Source of the DNA: Ignavibacteria bacterium
GTDB lineage: Bacteria; Bacteroidota; Ignavibacteria; Tepidaquicellales; Tepidaquicellaceae
DNA length: 64,000 nucleotides
Direction: 5' to 3'
NCBI GenBank assembly: GCA_016929695.1
Contig: JAFGII010000035.1
Location: forward strand, 35,543 to 99,542
How positions within the stretch are numbered: the stretch's first letter is position 1; each line of letters begins with the position of its first letter. Of this stretch, positions 54,472-62,987 are shown in pieces. A program made the position numbers and the translations under genes. The notes below the pieces were generated by a model that ran no database searches, had not been told where the DNA came from, and saw only the letters and a program-made list of their open reading frames with translations.

Positions 54472-55574
54472 ATAATTACGCAATAATAATGGCGGGGGGT
54501 ATTGGTACAAGATTTTGGCCGTATGGTACATCTAAACTCCCGAAACAATTTCTTGATATTGAAAATAATCGGGAAACAATGATACAGAAAACAGTTAAGC
54601 GGCTTGAAAATTTAATTTCTGCAAAAAAAATATATATAGTTACAAATACTGCCTATAAATCTATTATAAAAAAGCAGTTGCCGCAGATTCCTGAGGACAA
54701 TATAATAATGGAACCGTTTGGAAGAAACACGGCACCCTGTATTGGACTGACCTGTTTGTATATTAAACAATTCGATCCGAAAGCAAATGTCTTTGTTGCA
54801 CCCTCTGACCATATCATACAAAATGTTGCCGAATTTCAAAGAGTTGTGAAAAGCGGATTGAAATTTGTAAATAAAAACGGGGGAATTGTAACTCTTGGAA
54901 TACATCCTACAAAACCGGAAACAGGTTATGGATATATACAGTATGATTCCGACAAAATGAATGAAATAGAAATTGAAGAGGAACAAAAAAAAATCTTTCA
55001 ACAGGTATATAAAGTAAAAACTTTTGCGGAAAAACCAAATCTTGAAGTTGCAAAAATGTTTCTTGAAAGCGGTGACTTTCTGTGGAATTCCGGTATGTTT
55101 ATCTTCAGAGTTGATACTATGATGAAAGAAATAGAAATGTATTTACCTGACCTTGATTCTGCTTTAAAACATCTTGAAAAAAAATTGTTTAAAGAAGAAT
55201 TTCCAAAACAACTTGAATTAATGTATTCTCAAATAAAAGGTATTTCTATAGATTATGGAATTATGGAAAAATCAAAACAGGTCTACATAATCAGAAGTTT
55301 CTTTGATTGGAGTGATGTAGGTTCTTGGGATGAAATATACCGCCTTCGTAAAAAAGATAAGAATGGTAACGTTACGCAGGGGAAAACTGTAATGATAAAT
55401 TCACGGAATTGTATGATAATAAATCATCAAAGAATATCAGCCGTTGTAGGATGTGATGATTTAATAATTATTGATACAGATAACGGTCTTCTTGTATGCA
55501 GGAAGGGAGAATCTCAAAACGTCAGAGAAGTAGTGGACTACCTGAGACGAAAAGGACTGGGCGAATACCTCTAA
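54468..55574 (+). CDS. Mannose-1-phosphate guanylyltransferase
   Basis: A 368-residue nucleotidyltransferase: IIMAGGIGTRFWPYGTSKLPKQFLDI is the GDP-mannose pyrophosphorylase signature, with FVAPSDHII, FAEKPNLEVAKMFLESGDFLWNSGMFIFR and the FDWSDVGSWDEI segment. It makes GDP-mannose for glycans. It lacks the long phosphomannose isomerase domain, so it is single function. It overlaps the preceding gene (ATGA). Confidence 0.94.
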   Translation: MNNYAIIMAGGIGTRFWPYGTSKLPKQFLDIENNRETMIQKTVKRLENLISAKKIYIVTNTAYKSIIKKQLPQIPEDNIIMEPFGRNTAPCIGLTCLYIKQFDPKANVFVAPSDHIIQNVAEFQRVVKSGLKFVNKNGGIVTLGIHPTKPETGYGYIQYDSDKMNEIEIEEEQKKIFQQVYKVKTFAEKPNLEVAKMFLESGDFLWNSGMFIFRVDTMMKEIEMYLPDLDSALKHLEKKLFKEEFPKQLELMYSQIKGISIDYGIMEKSKQVYIIRSFFDWSDVGSWDEIYRLRKKDKNGNVTQGKTVMINSRNCMIINHQRISAVVGCDDLIIIDTDNGLLVCRKGESQNVREVVDYLRRKGLGEYL

Positions 55575-55620
55575 TTTAATGCTAAACTAAAAATGTTAAA
55601 TGCTAAAATTTTTACATATT

Positions 55621-55769
55621 ACTCATCTCCTTATTCCCTTATTCCCTTATTCCCTTGTTCCCTTATTCCCTTATTCCCTTATTCCCTTATTCCCTTATTC
55701 CCTTATTCCCTTGTTCCCTTATTCCCTTATTCCCTTATTCCCTTATCACTAATAACTAAAAACTAAACA
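55621..55769 (+). repeat. Octamer tandem array TTCCCTTA, ending at mce start
   Basis: About 14 near-perfect copies of TTCCCTTA (two have G for A) run from 55633 to 55746. They then merge into a heptamer run CACTAATAACTAAAAACTAA that ends two bases before the mce ATG. The gene therefore has no normal ribosome binding site: the repeat is its leader. This is the most regular array here, suggesting recent slippage. Confidence 0.92.
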
Positions 55770-56174
55770 ATGAAACTTGAACACCTCGGAATCGCCGTAA
55801 AATCACTAAAAGAAACAGTTCCCGTTTTTGAAAAGATATTCAATACGAAAGCAACTCCGGTCGAGTTTGTGGCGGAACAGAAGGTAAACGTACGGAAAAT
55901 AAAACTCGAAAACTGCGACCTTGAATTTCTTGAAGGTACTGATGCAGAATCGCCAATCTCGAAACATATCGAAAAACGCGGCGAAGGCATTCAGCATTGC
56001 TCATTCGAAGTGCCTGACATAAATAAATCACTAACAGAACTGAAAGAAAGAGAAATAAGATTAATTAACGAAACTCCGAAACAGGGTGCCGATAATATGC
56101 TTATAGCATTTTTACATCCGAAATCTACAGCCGGTATCTTGATGGAATTGGCTCAGCATCAGAACGAAAAATAA
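55770..56174 (+). CDS. mce: Methylmalonyl-CoA epimerase
   Basis: A 134-residue vicinal-oxygen-chelate protein: MKLEHLGIAVKSLKE with a metal-binding His, LEFLEGTDAESPISKHIEKRGEGIQHCSFEV, and a final Glu in GILMELAQH. It epimerises methylmalonyl-CoA in propionate metabolism. The mutase is not in the window. Its start abuts a repeat. Confidence 0.95.
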   Translation: MKLEHLGIAVKSLKETVPVFEKIFNTKATPVEFVAEQKVNVRKIKLENCDLEFLEGTDAESPISKHIEKRGEGIQHCSFEVPDINKSLTELKEREIRLINETPKQGADNMLIAFLHPKSTAGILMELAQHQNEK

Positions 56175-56175
56175 A

Positions 56176-58173
56176 GTGAATGATAAAGTTAATCCTGCAC
56201 GAAAAGTTGCGGCGAATTTAAAAGTAAAATTATCAAACCTTCCGTCAGGACCGGGCATCTATCAGTTTAAAGACGCGACTGGTAAAGTAATCTATGTCGG
56301 CAAGGCAAAAAATATTAAAAAAAGAGTTAAACAGTATTTTCAGGCAAAAGAACAGTATGGTAGAATAGCAGTAATGCTCTCGAAAATTTCCGATATTGAA
56401 ATAATTCAAACCGATTCGGAAATTGAAGCACTTATTCTTGAATTAAATTTAATTAAGAAATTAAAACCGCGTTACAACGTAAATTTAAAAGACGATAAAA
56501 CCTACCCGTATATTGTAATCACGAATGAACCCTTCCCGCGTGTGTTTCCTACCCGTACAAAACGGGCAGACGGTTCGAGGTACTTTGGTCCCTATACCGA
56601 TGTTAAAACTATGCGTAGTGCGCTAAGAGCAATTCGCGATATCTTTATGATTCGTTCCTGTAACCTCAGTCTGACGGAAGAAGCAATCACTGCTGGAAAA
56701 TTTAAAATCTGCCTCGATTATCAAATCCAAAAGTGCAAAGGTCCCTGCGAAGGATTAATCTCGCGCTTTGAATATGCAAACACGATTAATCAGGTTGCCC
56801 GTATTCTGAATGGAAAATCAAAATCCGTTGTTGAAGAACTTACGAAACGTATGAATTCGTATTCTGAAAAAATGTTTTTCGAACAGGCGGCACAGTTAAG
56901 AGATAAAATCCGGATGATAAAAATATATGCATCAAAGCAAAAAATGGTATCGGAAGATTTAACCGATAGGGATGTAATTGCAGTAGAAAAAGAAGACAAT
57001 GACGGCTGCGGTATGGTGCTGAAAATACGAGACGGAAAAGTAATAGGAAAATCACATTTTTATCTTGCAAATGTAATCGAAAAACCTGACGGCGAAATAT
57101 TGGAAATTTTTCTTGCGAATTATTATAGTGTAACAGAATTTATTCCCGAAGAAATAATTATTCCGACTAAGCTTGAAAATCCGGATTTTATTTTCAAATG
57201 GCTTGAAAAAAAACAGGGCATAACCGATTCACACGGCAAAACAAAATTGAAACTTATTGCTCCCAAAGCAGGCGAGAAAATGAAACTTTTAAATATGGTT
57301 AGAGCAAATGCAAGGTTGATGCTTGAGGAATTGAAACTTGCTAAAATGAAAAGGGAATTTACCGCCCCATCACTTGAAGCATTGAGGCGCGACTTGAACC
57401 TTGAAAAAATTCCGAGAAGAATAGAATGCTTCGATATATCGCATATACAGGGTACGGACACGGTCGCCTCGATGATAGTGTTTCAGGATGCAAAACCGAG
57501 AAAAAATGATTATAGAAAATATAAGATAACAACAATATTAAATGAAGCGGGTGAACCTGATGACTTTGCCTCAATGAGAGAAGTAATTTACAGGCGCTAT
57601 AGAAAATCTTATGAAGAAGAGGATGAAAAATCATTGCCGTTACCGGATTTAATTGTAATAGACGGCGGAAAAGGTCAGTTGTCCTCTGCTGTAAAAGTAT
57701 TGACCGATATAGGTATTACCATAAAAAACCCTCAACCCCCACGTTCCCCAATCGCTAATTACCAACCACTAACCACTAATCACCAACCACTAACCACCAA
57801 ACCTTCAATTACCGTAATAGCCCTTGCCAAAAAACTTGAAGAAGTATATTTCCCGGGCGAGCACTTGCCCCACAACATTCCGAAAACATCAATCGGACTG
57901 AAACTCCTTCAGAAAATTAGAGATGAAGCGCACAGATTCGCAGTAACATTTCACAGGTCTTTAAGAGACAGGCGGACTCTCAAAACTGAATTGACTGACA
58001 TTAAAGGGATAGGGGAATCAACCGCAAAAAAATTATTATCTCTCTTCGGCTCGGTTAATGAAATAAAAAAAATATTAACCGAATCACCCGACGAACTTGA
58101 GAAATACATCAGAAAAAAAACAGCCGCTATATTAAAAAAACATTATTTAAAAGAGGAACAAAAAAGAATTTAA
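56176..58173 (+). CDS. uvrC: Excinuclease ABC subunit C with repeat-derived insertion
   Basis: A 665-residue UvrC with a GTG start one base after mce. GIY-YIG nuclease at the start (GPGIYQFKDATGKVIYVGKA), UVR segment near 215-250, RNase H-like nuclease (RIECFDISHIQGTDTVASMI, LIVIDGGKGQL), and HhH at the C-terminus (LTDIKGIGESTAKKLLSLFG). Residues 519-543 are an insertion made of 7-residue repeats (NYQPLTT, NHQPLTT) encoded by the heptamer array, lying between the GGKGQL helix and the VIALAK strand where most UvrC have a short loop. The frame is kept, so the protein is likely still functional. Confidence 0.95.
   Translation: MNDKVNPARKVAANLKVKLSNLPSGPGIYQFKDATGKVIYVGKAKNIKKRVKQYFQAKEQYGRIAVMLSKISDIEIIQTDSEIEALILELNLIKKLKPRYNVNLKDDKTYPYIVITNEPFPRVFPTRTKRADGSRYFGPYTDVKTMRSALRAIRDIFMIRSCNLSLTEEAITAGKFKICLDYQIQKCKGPCEGLISRFEYANTINQVARILNGKSKSVVEELTKRMNSYSEKMFFEQAAQLRDKIRMIKIYASKQKMVSEDLTDRDVIAVEKEDNDGCGMVLKIRDGKVIGKSHFYLANVIEKPDGEILEIFLANYYSVTEFIPEEIIIPTKLENPDFIFKWLEKKQGITDSHGKTKLKLIAPKAGEKMKLLNMVRANARLMLEELKLAKMKREFTAPSLEALRRDLNLEKIPRRIECFDISHIQGTDTVASMIVFQDAKPRKNDYRKYKITTILNEAGEPDDFASMREVIYRRYRKSYEEEDEKSLPLPDLIVIDGGKGQLSSAVKVLTDIGITIKNPQPPRSPIANYQPLTTNHQPLTTKPSITVIALAKKLEEVYFPGEHLPHNIPKTSIGLKLLQKIRDEAHRFAVTFHRSLRDRRTLKTELTDIKGIGESTAKKLLSLFGSVNEIKKILTESPDELEKYIRKKTAAILKKHYLKEEQKRI
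57730..57804 (+). repeat. In-frame heptamer repeat inside uvrC
   Basis: 75 bases (25 codons) of ACCAACCACTAACCACTAAT-type 7-base units. The 21-base beat (three heptamers) gives NYQPLTT NHQPLTT. The same wording is in the 58.2-59.2 kb gap and before mce. Runs in the same strand direction. Confidence 0.85.
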
Positions 58174-59300
58174 TCGTCAATCTTTAATCTTCAATCCAAT
58201 CCCATCTTTGCGGTTAATCCCCCATAAAAATTAATCCACTAATAACTAACCACTAATAACTAACCACTAATTCTTCCGTGTCTTTCGTGGGCATCTTTTC
58301 TCTCTTCTTTTTCTTCTTTCTTCTTTTGTTGTGTTGTTACAGTTAATAATTTTTATTTATTTCGTGTTTTTCGTGGGTATCTTTTCTCTCTTCCTTTTCT
58401 TCTTTGTTATTTACGTCGCTCCATTGCGGTTAAAATCATCAATCTTTAATCTTGAATCTTCAAACCAATCCCATCTTTGCGGTTAATCCCCCATAAAAAT
58501 TAATCCACTAATAACTAACCACTAATAACTAACCACTAATTCTTCTGTGTCTTTCGTGGGCATCTTTTCTCTCTTCCTTTTCTTCTTTCTTCTTTTGTTG
58601 TGTTGTTACAGTTAATAATTTTTATATATTTCGTGTTTTTTGTGGGCATCTTTTCTCTCTTCCTTTTCTTCTTTGTTATTTGTTATTTTCGTTGAGTGTC
58701 TTCCGTGTTTTTCGTGGGCATCTTTTCTCTCTTCCTTTTCTTCTTTGTTATTTACGTCGCGCCATTGCGGTTAAAATCATCAATCTTTAATCTTGAATCT
58801 TCAATCCAATCCCATCTTTGCGGTTAATCCCCCATAAAAATTAATCCACTAATAACTAACCACTAATTCTTCCGTGTTTTTCGTGGGCATCTTTTCTCTC
58901 TTCCTTTTCTTCTTTCTTCTTTTGTTGTGTTGTTACAGTTATTAATTTTTATTTCTTCCGTGTCTTTCGTGGGCATCTTTTCTCTCTTCCTTTTCCTTTT
59001 CTTCTTTGTTATTTACGTCGCGCCTTTGCGGTTAAAATCTTCAATCTTTCAATCAACTCGCGCCTTTGCGATTAAAATCTTCAATCTTTCAATCAACTCG
59101 CGCCTTTGCGGTTAAAATCTTCAATCCAATCCCATCTTTGCGGTTAATCCCACATAAAAATTAATCCACTAATAACTAACCACTAATAACTAACCACTAA
59201 TTCTTCCGTGTTTTTCGTGGGCATCTTTTTTCTTTATTTCCTCTTTTCATATTTGTTATTTTCGTTGCGGTTAAAATCTTCAATCTTCAATCTTTTAATC
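58174..59300 (+). repeat. Four imperfect copies of a ~300-bp composite repeat
   Basis: No gene is seen in this 1.1-kb gap between convergent genes. The block CCCATCTTTGCGGTTAATCC begins at 58201, 58470, 58811 and 59131 (spacing 269, 341, 320), each followed by AATCCACTAATAACTAACC heptamers, then TTCCGTGTCTTTCGTGGGCA and TCTTTTCTCTCTTCC phrases. Short reading frames in it (such as 58927-59115 and 59208-59705) are repeat artefacts. Confidence 0.9.
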
Positions 59301-59305
59301 AAATA

Positions 59306-59848
59306 TCACCTCTCCGTTTCAAACGTTGATACCGTCAAATCCAGTTTTTTCCACTCCTTACCGTTCATACCTGCCTTTCTGCACAACGACGTTAAAAACT
59401 CCTCGGGCGAAGAAAAATGCTCCCATACCTGTGGAAGATACACCGCAGTAAAAAAAGATTTTTTTATAATAACTCCTTTATCCTTAATCTTTTCAAATAA
59501 ATCCTTCTCTGATTTATATTTGATTTCCAACGGCTCGGACAACACCGTGATTTCGTATTTGAGAGATTTAAGTTCACTGGGCGTTACCTCTGGAAAACGC
59601 GGGTCTCTTGTAGCGGCACTGACGGCATTGTTTATTATCGCTTCATATAACATACCCCTCGGAATAATATTGCCGATGCACCCCCTTAAATTTCCGTTCT
59701 TGTAAATAGTTACAAAACACGCCTTCGCAGTCTTTAGTTTATCAGGTATATTATGTGGAACATAATCTTCGTTTTCAGCCACGCAAAATTCAACAGCATT
59801 TTTTGCAATTGATTTCATCAGGTGAATTTCATCATTGGAGTAGTGCAT
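59306..59848 (-). CDS. amrA: AmmeMemoRadiSam system protein A (AMMECR1 domain)
   Basis: From ATG 59848 this is a 180-residue AMMECR1 protein, with the signature LRGCIGN (residues 54-60), AVSAATRDPRFPEV, EITVLSEP and VYLPQVWEHFSSPEEFL. The longer start at 59902 overlaps the previous gene and is not conserved. It is last in the three-gene minus-strand set RadSAM-MEMO-AMMECR1. The function of the system is not established. Confidence 0.92.
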   Translation of the reverse strand: MHYSNDEIHLMKSIAKNAVEFCVAENEDYVPHNIPDKLKTAKACFVTIYKNGNLRGCIGNIIPRGMLYEAIINNAVSAATRDPRFPEVTPSELKSLKYEITVLSEPLEIKYKSEKDLFEKIKDKGVIIKKSFFTAVYLPQVWEHFSSPEEFLTSLCRKAGMNGKEWKKLDLTVSTFETER

Positions 59849-59876
59849 TGTATTTTTATTGTAATTTAGAAAAATG

Positions 59877-60653
59877 TTAATTAAAGAAAGCAATTGATGC
59901 ATATCCGACGACTCTCGATAAATCGCCTGTTATATCGCCGGAATTTTTATATTCAAGCAGTTTGACATTCCAGTTGTTTAGTTTTGCAAGTTCCATTACA
60001 CCGAGTACAGCATAAGGTGAATCTATTTCTGCATCGGGGATTTTATCGGTATTAAGAGAGGTAATTGCATTTATGGTAAATTCATCGAGCCTTTTTGCTT
60101 CGTGATAGGAATGGAAATGACTTAAATCTACGGAAACAACAATTACAGTTTTATCGTCAATATAATTACCGATAACACCGGCAAGCTCTTTATAATTAAT
60201 GGAACCTACTAGTAAAGGAATTATTTCAAAATCAACCAGTATATGTTTTAAAAACGGTAATTCGATTTCTATTGAATGTTCATTTTTGTCTGCTTCTGGA
60301 ATGAAGGAAAAATGTTTTTCTTTGAGAATTATTTTTACGTCCTTGCTTACCTTGATTCTTCCCAGAGGTGTTTCGAGATAATCATAATCTCCGACACAAA
60401 CCCCTTGTAAATAATATCTGTGTGAAGTTCCGAGTACAAAAACTTTTTTCGTATCAGGGGAAATTTGCTTGTAAGAATGAGCAGCCACCTGCCCGGAAAA
60501 CATGTATCCGGCGTGAGGAACAATTACTGCACGAACATTTTTATTGATGTGCTTTGCTTGGTCAAGGTACTCTTTTATTTCGGCGGTGAGCTCCTTTGGA
60601 TTTCCGTTATACCACCCGCCCGAAAATACCGCTTTTCTGATTTTTTCTTTCAT
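59877..60653 (-). CDS. amrB: AmmeMemoRadiSam system protein B (MEMO1 family)
   Basis: From ATG 60653 this is a 258-residue MEMO1-like protein with His47 in VIVPHAGYMFSG, His78 in LGTSHRYY and His179 in DLSHFHSYH, matching the metal-site His of MEMO1, a relative of LigB-type non-haem iron dioxygenases. The alternative start at 60716 would be inside the octamer repeat. It is 28 bases upstream of amrA. Confidence 0.92.
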   Translation of the reverse strand: MKEKIRKAVFSGGWYNGNPKELTAEIKEYLDQAKHINKNVRAVIVPHAGYMFSGQVAAHSYKQISPDTKKVFVLGTSHRYYLQGVCVGDYDYLETPLGRIKVSKDVKIILKEKHFSFIPEADKNEHSIEIELPFLKHILVDFEIIPLLVGSINYKELAGVIGNYIDDKTVIVVSVDLSHFHSYHEAKRLDEFTINAITSLNTDKIPDAEIDSPYAVLGVMELAKLNNWNVKLLEYKNSGDITGDLSRVVGYASIAFFN

Positions 60654-60694
60654 AAGATTTATCCTTTTAAATCTTAATAAAAAAGTTAATTCAG

Positions 60695-60790
60695 AATCAT
60701 TCATCCCCCCATCCACTCATCTCCCCATTCACTCATTTCCCCATCTACTCATCCACTCATTCAATCATCCAATCACACATTCCCCATATA
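60695..60790 (+). repeat. Octamer array inside the AmmeMemoRadiSam operon
   Basis: Units such as CCCCCATC, CACTCATC, TCCCCATT, CACTCATT lie between the radical SAM gene and the MEMO gene, that is, inside a transcribed operon. On the minus-strand mRNA they read purine-rich. The array end overlaps the radical SAM stop codon. Confidence 0.85.
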
Positions 60791-61648
60791 TACATTCTCT
60801 AGATATTCTCCTGCAGTATCAAAGAACAGATTCATTAAACTTTTCGGAGTAGGATTAAAATTCAGTTTATATCTCGGAAATGCTCTCGAAATATGAAGAA
60901 CAATCTTGTTATCAAGACGCTTTAAGAATTTACACATTTTTATGAATTCATGCAAATCATCATTAAATCCCTCAATCAATAAAAAAGTTACTTCAAGATG
61001 CTTTTTATTTTCTGCAATAATACGCAGAGTATTTTTAGTAGTCTCGAAATCTCCGTTGCAGATTTTTTTGTAAAAATTTTCATTGAATGCTTTCAGGTCA
61101 ATATTAAACGCATCTATATAAGGAATAAGTTTTTTCAGCGGCTCTTCGTTTATCTGCCCGTTTGATACAACAACCGTTTTAATATCGTGCTCTTTGCACA
61201 GTATGGCAGTTTCATACATGTATTCATAAAATATTGTCGGCTCGTTATAAGTAAATGCAATAAATTTAAGCCCTCTCTCAATGCACATATTTACTATTTC
61301 CGCTGACGTTACTCGCTTAATATTATCAAAATCAACAGGGGAGTCTTTTATCTGACTGATATCATAATTCTGGCAGAACCTGCAACTTAAATTGCATCCG
61401 TAAGTCCCTATCGAGAGAATTTTTGAACCGGGATGAAAATGATAAAGCGGTTTTTTTTCAATTGGGTCAATGTGAATTGCAACAGGTTTTTCATATACGA
61501 GTGATATAAAAGTGCCGTTAATATTCTGACGGACTCCGCAAACACCTGTTTTTCCGTCAGCAATAACACAGTCTTTCGGACACAAAAAGCAGGTAACCTT
61601 CTTTGTATTTTCTTCGGTCTTGAAAAACATTGCTTCATTCATAACCAA
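60773..61648 (-). CDS. amrS: AmmeMemoRadiSam system radical SAM enzyme
   Basis: A 291-residue radical SAM protein with CNLSCRFC (Cys85, Cys89, Cys92), a preceding Cys-rich region (CFLCPKDC, GVCGVR), AFTYNEPTIFYEYM and DIKTVVVSNGQINEEPL. This fits the PflA-like subclass paired with MEMO and AMMECR1. The start could also be M4 or M7. The product or target is unknown. Confidence 0.93.
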   Translation of the reverse strand: MVMNEAMFFKTEENTKKVTCFLCPKDCVIADGKTGVCGVRQNINGTFISLVYEKPVAIHIDPIEKKPLYHFHPGSKILSIGTYGCNLSCRFCQNYDISQIKDSPVDFDNIKRVTSAEIVNMCIERGLKFIAFTYNEPTIFYEYMYETAILCKEHDIKTVVVSNGQINEEPLKKLIPYIDAFNIDLKAFNENFYKKICNGDFETTKNTLRIIAENKKHLEVTFLLIEGFNDDLHEFIKMCKFLKRLDNKIVLHISRAFPRYKLNFNPTPKSLMNLFFDTAGEYLENVYMGNV

Positions 61649-61659
61649 TACAAATTATT

Positions 61660-62050
61660 TTAAAAATTTAAATCTAATACCTATTTCTTCTTTCATATTT
61701 GTTATTTTCGTTGCGGTTAATTTTTTTCGTGTCTTCCGTGGGCAATTTTCCTCTTTCTTTCTTCTTTTAAATTTTCAATCTTTAATCTTCAATCTTTCAA
61801 TCAAATCGCGCCTTTACAGTTAATTTTTTTTATGTAATCCGTATAATCCGTGGTTTTTTTTTATCTTTCTTTTCTCTTTTCTTATTTGTTATTTGTTATT
61901 TTCTTTGCGTCCTTAGCGCCTTTGCGGTTAATATCTTTAATCTTTCAATCTTAAATCTTCAATCTTTCAATCAAATCGCGTCCTTGCGGTTAATATCTTT
62001 AATCTTTCAATCTTCAATCTTTCAATCAAATCGCGCCTTTGTAGTTATAT
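61660..62050 (+). repeat. Repeat-filled gap with CCTTTGCGGTTAA and TTCAATCTTTCAATC phrases
   Basis: No gene in 409 bases. It has repeated TTCAATCTTTCAATCAAATC with CGCGCCTTT (four times), TTGCGTCCTTAGCGCCTTTG, TGTAATCCGTATAATCCGTG and TTCGTGTCTTCCGTGGGCAA. All on plus direction. Confidence 0.8.
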
Positions 62051-62057
62051 TTTAGTT

Positions 62058-62987
62058 TTATTTACTACCGGTAAAGTAATCTTTAATTTTTTCACCGTCA
62101 AGAACAAAAGACTCTGTTATCAATTTCGTAATATACTCAGTTGGTGTACTTTCAAAATAATAATTCTCTATTGTAAAAGGCAGGGAAGATGCACCGGAAA
62201 TAATTTCTGATACGGGCTTTTTGTTCTCCGGTTTTAAATATTCGGATTTGGAAAATTTTCTGCTGTCAGTAATTACATAAAAAGGAATTCCTACGGCACG
62301 GCATCCCAGAGCAATTGCCTTTGTCCCTATTTTGTTAATAAAATTGTTTTCATATATACAGTCGCAACCCATAATTGCAAAGTCGGCAAGCGGTAAATAC
62401 TTAACCGCAGCCGAATCAACTATATATGTCACTTTATACCCGTTATTTGCAAAGTATTCCGCCTGATATTTCCCTTCGCTTTTAGGTCTGGACTCGGTCT
62501 GAATTATATCAAGATTTATTTTCTGTTTTTTTATATAATCAAAAAGTTGCCTTACCGTATTACTGTTGCTGTGTAGAAAAATAGTTTTGTTTGAAAAATT
62601 TATATTCAATAGTGCATTAATGCATATTTTATCATTTACGCTTTGCCAGGTTTTATAATAATTTTCAACCTTTTTCAGCAGATGTTCCCTTAAGGATTTT
62701 GCCCGTGCTCCCTTATCGGTAGCATAAAAAACATCAATCTCCCGTAACAGTTCATCTCTGAAATGCCTCAGTAAAGCAAATTGATTGTGTGAGTCCAGCA
62801 GTCCGCGAAACGTGAACTTAATATACCTTGCAAGTTTAATATCGGTATATTCAGTATCCGTTTTAAGTAAATCATTATATGCCGCAATCGTGTCATCCAG
62901 TACCTTCTGCGAACCGGAAAATTTGTCCTGCTTGATTTTTTTTAGACTTGTAACAAATTCAGTCTGAAGATTTTTATTCTGTATCAT
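62058..62987 (-). CDS. eIF-2B alpha/beta/delta-like isomerase family protein
   Basis: A 309-residue protein of the eIF-2B/MtnA/ribose-1,5-bisphosphate isomerase fold. TESRPKSEGKYQAEYF, GCDCIYENNFINKIGTKAIAL and VITDSRKFSKSEY match the family. The usual GADAI is GCDCI, with Cys on both sides of the Asp. Typical substrates are methylthioribose-1-phosphate or ribose-1,5-bisphosphate; this one may be neither. Alone on minus. Confidence 0.82.
   Translation of the reverse strand: MIQNKNLQTEFVTSLKKIKQDKFSGSQKVLDDTIAAYNDLLKTDTEYTDIKLARYIKFTFRGLLDSHNQFALLRHFRDELLREIDVFYATDKGARAKSLREHLLKKVENYYKTWQSVNDKICINALLNINFSNKTIFLHSNSNTVRQLFDYIKKQKINLDIIQTESRPKSEGKYQAEYFANNGYKVTYIVDSAAVKYLPLADFAIMGCDCIYENNFINKIGTKAIALGCRAVGIPFYVITDSRKFSKSEYLKPENKKPVSEIISGASSLPFTIENYYFESTPTEYITKLITESFVLDGEKIKDYFTGSK

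Noticed and set aside
58927..59705. Open frames of 62 and 165 codons in the repeat region and antisense to AMMECR1
   Set aside because: Their products are low-complexity translations of repeats or shadows of the real minus-strand gene.
60654..60716. Longer start of the MEMO protein (MDGGMNDSE)
   Set aside because: It is encoded by the octamer repeat edge and lies outside the family.
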